Assembly: GCF_000620865.1 (NCBI RefSeq)
Contig: NZ_KK211190.1
Coordinates: 1-64,000 of the forward strand
Direction of reading: 5' to 3'
DNA: 64,000 nt
From: Exiguobacterium sibiricum 7-3
Lineage (GTDB): Bacteria > Bacillota > Bacilli > Exiguobacteriales > Exiguobacteriaceae
Shown: positions 58,983 to 64,000 of the stretch, piece after piece
How the letters are laid out: each line of letters opens with the position of its first letter
Numbering within the stretch: the first letter of the stretch is position 1
Position numbers and translations under genes: made by a program
Notes under the pieces: generated by a model
Databases searched by the model: none
What the model saw: the letters and a program-made list of their open reading frames with translations, nothing else
Told to the model about the DNA's origin: nothing

Positions 58983-60512
58983 TCAGTTACGAATCATATA
59001 ATCGAAAGCACCGAGTGCTGCTGTAGCACCTGATCCCATCGAGATGATGATCTGTTTGTAAGCACTGTCCGTACAATCGCCGGCTGCAAAGACACCCGGG
59101 ATGTTCGTTGCGCCATGACGGTCAACAAGGATTTCACCGAACTTGTTGCGTTCGATTGTTTCGCCGAGCCAGTCTGTGTTTGGCACAAGACCGATCTGGA
59201 CGAAAACGCCTTCGAGCTCGACATGGTGCTCAGCACCTGTTTCGCGTTCGACATACGTGATGCCGTTCACTTTATCCGTACCCGTGATTTCCTTCGTCTG
59301 GGCGTTGGCAACGACCGTGACGTTCGGAAGACTCGCGAGACGGTCTTGTAAGACCGCATCCGCTTTCAGTTCCGGTGCAAATTCAAGCACCGTTACATGT
59401 TTGACGAGACCGGCAAGATCGATTGCGGCTTCAACACCGGAATTCCCGCCGCCGATGACCGCAACGCGTTTTCCTTCGAAGAGTGGACCGTCACAGTGAG
59501 GACAGTACGCAACCCCTTTGTTCTTGAATTCAAGTTCGCCCGGCACACCGATGTTGCGCCAGCGTGCTCCTGTTGAGAGAATCAAACTCTTTGTTTTCAA
59601 GACCGCACCGTTTTCAAGCTCCAGTTCAACGAGGTCTTTTTTCTCAAGACGTGTCGCCCGTTGAAGGTTCATGACATCAATCCCGTACTCTTTGACGTGT
59701 TCTTCAAGACTCGCCACGAGTTTCGGACCTTCCGTATACTTCATGCTGATGAAGTTCTCGATACTCATCGTATCCATGACTTGACCACCAAACCGTTCCG
59801 CGACGATTCCCGTCCGGATGCCTTTACGTGCCGCGTAAATCGCAGCACTGGCACCGGCAGGACCGCCACCGACGACAAGAACGTCGTACGGGTCTTTGTC
59901 CGCGAAGTCAGAAGCGTCGACACCTGTACCGAGTTTCGCGAGAATCTCCTCGAGGGACATCCGACCGTTTCCGAACGCTTCGCCGTTGACGAAGACTGTC
60001 GGGACAGCCATGATTTCTTTTGCTTCGACTTCTTGTTTAAAGGCACCGCCGTCAATCATCGTGTGGCTGATGTTCGGGTTCAGGACACTCATGACGTTTA
60101 GGGCTTGAACGACATCCGGGCAGTTGTGGCAGCTGAGACTGATGTACGATTCGAAATGATACGTCTCTTTGATGCCTTTGATCTGTTCGATCAGTGCGGC
60201 GTCGACTTTCGGCGCGCGACCGCTGACTTGGAGTAACGCCAAGACGAGGGACGTGAACTCGTGACCGAGTGGAATCCCGGCAAACGTAATGCCGCTCTCT
60301 TCCCCGACACGGTTGACGCTGAAGCTTGGTGTCCGCGGCAAGGCCGCCTGTTCGATGCTGATGCGTGGTGACATGCTCGCGATTTCTTCGACGAGCTCGC
60401 TCATCTCAAGAGAAACGGAGTCTGTCCCGGCGCTGACCGCGAGGACAAGATCTCCTTCCAATAAATCGAGGTATTGAGCGAGTTGTGCTTTAATATCTGC
60501 TGCTAAAGCCAT
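58983..60512 (-). CDS. ahpF: Alkyl hydroperoxide reductase subunit F
   Basis: A 509-residue FAD/NAD(P)H disulfide reductase that recycles AhpC. The N-terminal double thioredoxin fold has the CxxC in LSCHNCPDV. The FAD domain starts LVVGGGPAGASAAIYAARKG; the thioredoxin-reductase CxxC is in YCPHCDGP; the NAD motif is AVIGGGNSGVEAA. The end has VFAAGDCTDSAYKQI. It follows ahpC by 14 bases on the same transcript. Confidence 0.96.
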   Translation of the reverse strand: MALAADIKAQLAQYLDLLEGDLVLAVSAGTDSVSLEMSELVEEIASMSPRISIEQAALPRTPSFSVNRVGEESGITFAGIPLGHEFTSLVLALLQVSGRAPKVDAALIEQIKGIKETYHFESYISLSCHNCPDVVQALNVMSVLNPNISHTMIDGGAFKQEVEAKEIMAVPTVFVNGEAFGNGRMSLEEILAKLGTGVDASDFADKDPYDVLVVGGGPAGASAAIYAARKGIRTGIVAERFGGQVMDTMSIENFISMKYTEGPKLVASLEEHVKEYGIDVMNLQRATRLEKKDLVELELENGAVLKTKSLILSTGARWRNIGVPGELEFKNKGVAYCPHCDGPLFEGKRVAVIGGGNSGVEAAIDLAGLVKHVTVLEFAPELKADAVLQDRLASLPNVTVVANAQTKEITGTDKVNGITYVERETGAEHHVELEGVFVQIGLVPNTDWLGETIERNKFGEILVDRHGATNIPGVFAAGDCTDSAYKQIIISMGSGATAALGAFDYMIRN

Positions 60513-60526
60513 CTCAAATCCGCTCC

Positions 60527-61090
60527 TTAAATTTTTCCGACGAGGTCAAGGCTCGGTGTAAGTGTTGCAGAACCTTCTTCCCATTTCGCTGGGCAAACTT
60601 CGCCTGGGTTGTTGCGTACATATTGTGCTGCTTTGATTTTGTTGACGAGTGTGCTTGCGTCACGGCCGATTCCTCCTGCGTTGATTTCAACAGTTTGGAT
60701 GACGCCGTCCGGATCGATGATGAACGTTCCGCGGTCTGCAAGTCCGTCTTGCTCGTTTAATACTTCGAAGTTACGTGAGATGACGTGTGACGGGTCACCA
60801 ATCATGACGTACTCGATTTTACCGATTGTTTCTGAAGTTTCGTGCCATGCTTTATGTGTAAAGTGCGTGTCTGTTGAAACCGAGTACACTTCAACGTCAA
60901 GCGCTTTGAGTGTTGCGTATTGGTTTTGAAGATCTTCGAGCTCAGTCGGGCAAACGAATGTAAAGTCTGCTGGGTAGAAACAAACGACACTCCATTTTCC
61001 ACGAAGGTTGGCATCTGTAAGATCGACGAACTCTCCGTTGTGGAATGCTGATGCACTAAATGGTTTTACTTCACTTCCGATTAAAGACAT
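60527..61090 (-). CDS. ahpC: Alkyl hydroperoxide reductase subunit C (2-Cys peroxiredoxin)
   Basis: A 187-residue AhpC/Prx1 peroxiredoxin reducing hydrogen peroxide and organic peroxides. Peroxidatic Cys47 is in [12 protein letters not shown] and the resolving Cys in [11 protein letters not shown] near the C terminus. AGGAGGATTTTTATC precedes the ATG. It leads the ahpCF operon, with a PerR-like box in the promoter region. Confidence 0.97.
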   Translation of the reverse strand: MSLIGSEVKPFSASAFHNGEFVDLTDANLRGKWSVVCFYPADFTFVCPTELEDLQNQYATLKALDVEVYSVSTDTHFTHKAWHETSETIGKIEYVMIGDPSHVISRNFEVLNEQDGLADRGTFIIDPDGVIQTVEINAGGIGRDASTLVNKIKAAQYVRNNPGEVCPAKWEEGSATLTPSLDLVGKI

Positions 61091-61161
61091 GATAAAAATC
61101 CTCCTGTTGGGTTCTATTTAAGAATCTGTTCTAGTAGAAAGTATAAACTGTATCTATCACA

Positions 61162-61176
61162 CTAGAATAATTCTAA
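61162..61176. promoter_or_regulatory. PerR-like box upstream of ahpC
   Basis: CTAGAATAATTCTAA matches the PerR consensus TTATAATNATTATAA at 12 of 14 fixed positions and is nearly palindromic. It is 72 bases upstream of the ahpC start, fitting peroxide-induced derepression. Confidence 0.8.
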
Positions 61177-61256
61177 TCTAATACTAATTTCATATAGACG
61201 CTTAGTTTTGTCAAGACATAACCTGCAATTTCCTATTCTGATAAACAAAGTGTGAA

Positions 61257-61303
61257 CAAAAAAAGAACTTCCATTTCCTTAAATGAAACAGGAAATGGAA
61301 GCT
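61257..61303 (-). terminator. gnd terminator
   Basis: On the minus strand AGCTTCCATTTCCT and AGGAAATGGAAGTT form a 13-bp stem with T7 after it. Confidence 0.9.
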
Positions 61304-61310
61304 GTATAAG

Positions 61311-62711
61311 TTACTGCCAGTCCGTATGGAACGTCCCTTCGCGATCGGTCCGGGCATACGTATGGGCTCCGAAATAATCACGTTGGGCTTGCAGGATGTT
61401 CGCATTGGAGTTAGCCGTCCGGTAGCTGTCGTAATAAGTCAGCGATGTGCTGAGACACGGAGCAGCGAGTCCGGATAATGAACTTTCAGCGACCACCTGA
61501 CGCAGTGCCGTTTGATAATCTTGCACTTTGTCCGCGAAGTACGGTGCAAGCATTAAGTTCGCAAGCGACTCGTCTTTCGCAAAGGCCTCACTGATGACAT
61601 TGAGGAACTCGGCCCGGATGATACAGCCGCCGCGGAAAATCAATGCGATTTCTTCAAGACGTAAGTTCCAGTCATACAGCTCGGATGACGTCCGGTACTG
61701 TGTGAATCCTTGCGCGTATGCAGCGATTTTACCCATGTAGAGCGCTTGGCGGATCCGTTCGATCCAGACGTCTTTATCGAGTGTCTCACGGGCTTCCGGT
61801 CCACCGAGGACGGAAGCAGCAGCGACACGTTCTTCTTTGACAGCCGAGAGATAGCGGGCGAAGAGGGCTTCCGTGATGATGGACGAAGCGATCCCGTTAT
61901 CAATCGATTGCATACTCGTCCATTTTCCTGTCCCTTTTTGACCGGCTTGATCCAAGATGACATCGATCAACGGAAGTCCTGTCTCGTCATCTTTTTTCCG
62001 GAGAATATCGGCTGTAATCTCGATCAGATAACTTTTCAGCTCGCCTTCATTCCAAGACGCGAAGACATCCGCGATTTCTTCAACGTCGAGTCCAAGACGG
62101 ACCCGGAGGAAACTGTACGCTTCCGCGATCAGCTGCATGTCGGCGTATTCGATCCCGTTATGGACCATCTTGACGAAATGACCGGCACCTTTTGGTCCGA
62201 TGTAGACGCAGCACGGCTCACCGTTCACTTTGGCGGCAATCTTCGTCAAAATCGGTGCGACTTGCTCGTACGCTTCTTTTGTTCCGCCCGGCATGATGGC
62301 AGGGCCGGTCCGCGCACCGACTTCACCGCCGGAGACGCCGACACCGATGTATTCGATTCCGTGTTGTTGCAACTGATCAAAGCGGCGTTCCGTATCATGG
62401 AAATGCGAATTTCCGCCGTCCATGATGATATCGCCTGCTTCAAGGTGTGGAATCAGCGACTCGATGACTGAATCAATTGCGCTTCCCGCCGTGACCATGA
62501 CGAAAATTTTCCGTGGACGGGCAAGGGATTGAACAAAATCAGCCATCTCGTAATAAGGATGCACCGGCAATCCTTCGTTATGTGCCATTAAGTCATCCGT
62601 CAAATCACGTGTGTAATTGTAGACGGCGACGTCTTCCTCATGGCTTGCCATGTTCAAGGCAATGTTGCGCCCCATGACGCCGAGCCCGATGACTCCGATT
62701 GAATGTAGCAT
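61311..62711 (-). CDS. gnd: 6-phosphogluconate dehydrogenase, decarboxylating
   Basis: A 466-residue pentose-phosphate enzyme making ribulose 5-phosphate, CO2 and NAD(P)H. The nucleotide motif is IGLGVMGRNIALNMASHE at the N terminus, with GVSGGEVGARTGPAIMPGG, FVKMVHNGIEYADMQ and GQKGTGKWTSMQS. Length is normal. AAAAGGAGTCGG precedes the ATG. It follows the gluconate permease gene by 18 bases, so this is a gluconate-use operon whose other members lie beyond the right edge. Confidence 0.96.
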   Translation of the reverse strand: MLHSIGVIGLGVMGRNIALNMASHEEDVAVYNYTRDLTDDLMAHNEGLPVHPYYEMADFVQSLARPRKIFVMVTAGSAIDSVIESLIPHLEAGDIIMDGGNSHFHDTERRFDQLQQHGIEYIGVGVSGGEVGARTGPAIMPGGTKEAYEQVAPILTKIAAKVNGEPCCVYIGPKGAGHFVKMVHNGIEYADMQLIAEAYSFLRVRLGLDVEEIADVFASWNEGELKSYLIEITADILRKKDDETGLPLIDVILDQAGQKGTGKWTSMQSIDNGIASSIITEALFARYLSAVKEERVAAASVLGGPEARETLDKDVWIERIRQALYMGKIAAYAQGFTQYRTSSELYDWNLRLEEIALIFRGGCIIRAEFLNVISEAFAKDESLANLMLAPYFADKVQDYQTALRQVVAESSLSGLAAPCLSTSLTYYDSYRTANSNANILQAQRDYFGAHTYARTDREGTFHTDWQ

Positions 62712-62729
62712 AGTGTACCGACTCCTTTT

Positions 62730-64000
62730 TTAGACGACGAGACTGAGCAGAAGGACGAATCCAAGTCCGAAGACGGAAATGATTGTCTCAAGCAGGGTCC
62801 ACGTCGCGAAAGTTTCTTTCATGGTTAATCCGAAATACTCTTTAAACATCCAGAATCCGGCGTCGTTGACGTGTGAAGCGATCAAGCTGCCGGCTCCTGT
62901 TGCGAGGACGACAAGTGCGAGATTGACATCCGATTGACCGAGCAGCGGAATGACGAGGCCGGCTGTCGTCAGTGAAGCGACAGTCGCCGAACCGAGTGAA
63001 ATCCGTAAGATGGCCGCAATGATCCAGGCCAGTAAAATCGGTGATAATGTCGTATCTTCAAACATTTGAGCGACGAATTTACCAACACCGCCGTCAATCA
63101 GGACCTGCTTGAAGGCACCGCCGCCGCCGATGATCAGTAGCATCATCCCGATTTGTGTGATGGCTGTCGTACAAGAATCCATGACGGTTTTGATCGGAAT
63201 CTGACGTGCCAGTCCCATTGTGTAAATGGCGACGAGCAGGGAAATCAACATCGCTGTCGATGCATTTCCGATGAATTGAACAGCAGATAAAACAGAGTTA
63301 CTTTCCCAACCAAGCGTTTTTTGCAATAACGTTAAAATCGTTGCAATCGACATCAGGAGAACCGGCAGCATCGCTGTGAAAACACTGATCCCGAATCCTG
63401 GTGTCTCGTCTAGATTAAATTCTTTTTGTTCCCCGAGTGAAGCAATGTTGCCGGTTTTTTTAAATGATTCCGGAACAATTCGTTTCGCGATTTTCGTGAA
63501 GATCGGACCGGCGATGATGACGGTCGGCACGGCAACGATAAAGCCGTATAGAAGAACTTGTCCGAGATCGGCCCCGTACTCCCCGGCGATGACGGTCGGG
63601 CCCGGGTGTGGCGGAAGAAAACCGTGTGTGACGGAAAGAGCAGCGACCATCGGAATCCCGAGATACAGGATCGAGACACGCAACTGACGTGAGATCGCGA
63701 AGACGATTGGAATCAATAAAACCAGTCCGACTTCAAAGAATAACGCGATCCCGATGATAAACGAAGCGACAACGACAGCCCATTGGATGTTCTTTTCCCC
63801 AAACTTCGCGACAAGCGTCATCGCGATTCGTTGCGCACCACCTGCGTCGGCAATCAATTTTCCCAGCATGGCACCGAGTCCGAAGATCAAGGCGAGGTGA
63901 CCAAGCGTTCCGCCGAGTCCGGCTTCAATCGTCGTAACGATTTGATCAAGCGGCATTCCGAGCAGTAAAGCGACGACAAACGAGACGATGATTAATGAAA
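62730..64000 (-). CDS. gntP: Gluconate permease (GntP family), 5' end outside the window
   Basis: At least 422 codons of a GntP-family H+/gluconate symporter. The frame stays open to the right edge (SLIIVSFVVALLLG before the internal Met at 63956), so the true start lies beyond 64000. It has many hydrophobic segments and the family segments LALIFGLGAMLGKLIADAGGAQRIA, PHPGPTVIAGEYGADLG and SHVNDAGFWMFKEYFGLT. The 3' end abuts gnd, supporting gluconate as substrate. Confidence 0.93.
   Translation of the reverse strand, partial: SLIIVSFVVALLLGMPLDQIVTTIEAGLGGTLGHLALIFGLGAMLGKLIADAGGAQRIAMTLVAKFGEKNIQWAVVVASFIIGIALFFEVGLVLLIPIVFAISRQLRVSILYLGIPMVAALSVTHGFLPPHPGPTVIAGEYGADLGQVLLYGFIVAVPTVIIAGPIFTKIAKRIVPESFKKTGNIASLGEQKEFNLDETPGFGISVFTAMLPVLLMSIATILTLLQKTLGWESNSVLSAVQFIGNASTAMLISLLVAIYTMGLARQIPIKTVMDSCTTAITQIGMMLLIIGGGGAFKQVLIDGGVGKFVAQMFEDTTLSPILLAWIIAAILRISLGSATVASLTTAGLVIPLLGQSDVNLALVVLATGAGSLIASHVNDAGFWMFKEYFGLTMKETFATWTLLETIISVFGLGFVLLLSLVV

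Overview
The window is the chromosomal replication-origin region of a low-to-moderate-GC Firmicute, most likely a member of Exiguobacterium. This rests on gene order, protein character, strong Shine-Dalgarno sites, GTG/TTG starts and parS/DnaA-box style; the genus is an inference, the Bacillales affiliation is firm. The sequence runs through the origin in the orientation opposite to the usual Bacillus subtilis map. Genes left of about 10.2 kb are on the minus strand (dnaA, dnaN, yaaA, recF, gyrB, gyrA, an HD-GYP-like gene, then promoters that look like those of an rRNA operon leaving the left edge). Genes right of about 10.9 kb are mostly on the plus strand, so transcription runs away from oriC on both arms.

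8.6-10.95 kb: a bipartite oriC. One DnaA-box cluster lies between dnaA and rpmH. A second lies between dnaA and dnaN and is followed by DnaA-trio-like triplets and an AT-rich unwinding stretch. 10.95-18.5 kb: rpmH, rnpA, yidC, mnmE, mnmG, rsmG, noc, parB. The usual yidD, jag and soj/parA genes are missing from their conserved places. Three parS sites lie in the window (about 6.0, 16.8 and 28.6 kb).

18.5-36.7 kb: a conserved core block: yyaC, an MscS channel, a DUF951 protein, ychF, rpsF-ssb-rpsR, gdpP-rplI-dnaB, purA (with a candidate PurR box), walRKHIJ-htrA, a CxxH/CxxC miniprotein and rlmH. A cluster of DnaA boxes surrounds the miniprotein just upstream of rlmH. A palindromic interspersed repeat at about 35.7 kb has a second, inverted copy at about 58.8 kb.

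36.7-40.7 kb: an AT-richer accessory segment with a SAM methyltransferase, an unknown 147-residue protein, a VOC/glyoxalase gene interrupted by one in-frame stop, several small unknown genes and a secreted HNH-type nuclease. 41-64 kb: accessory and metabolic genes: a DUF4317 protein; an esterase plus domain-permuted GH3 glycosidase pair behind a cre-like site; a tRNA-dihydrouridine synthase; a GltS-like flavoprotein; tandem LURP-one-related proteins with a NUDIX enzyme; an MFS transporter; a histidine phosphatase; a glycine-riboswitch-controlled amino-acid permease; an iron-sulfur (6-4)-type photolyase; malate:quinone oxidoreductase; an ECF S-component; ahpC-ahpF behind a PerR-like box; and gnd with a gluconate permease cut by the right edge.

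I found no tRNA, CRISPR array, prophage or insertion sequence. No wholly new multi-gene system stands out. The less explained items are the repeat pair, the ParA-less ParB/Noc locus, the acidic insert in GyrA, the nuclease with its small partner, and the operator-like inverted repeat before the ECF gene.
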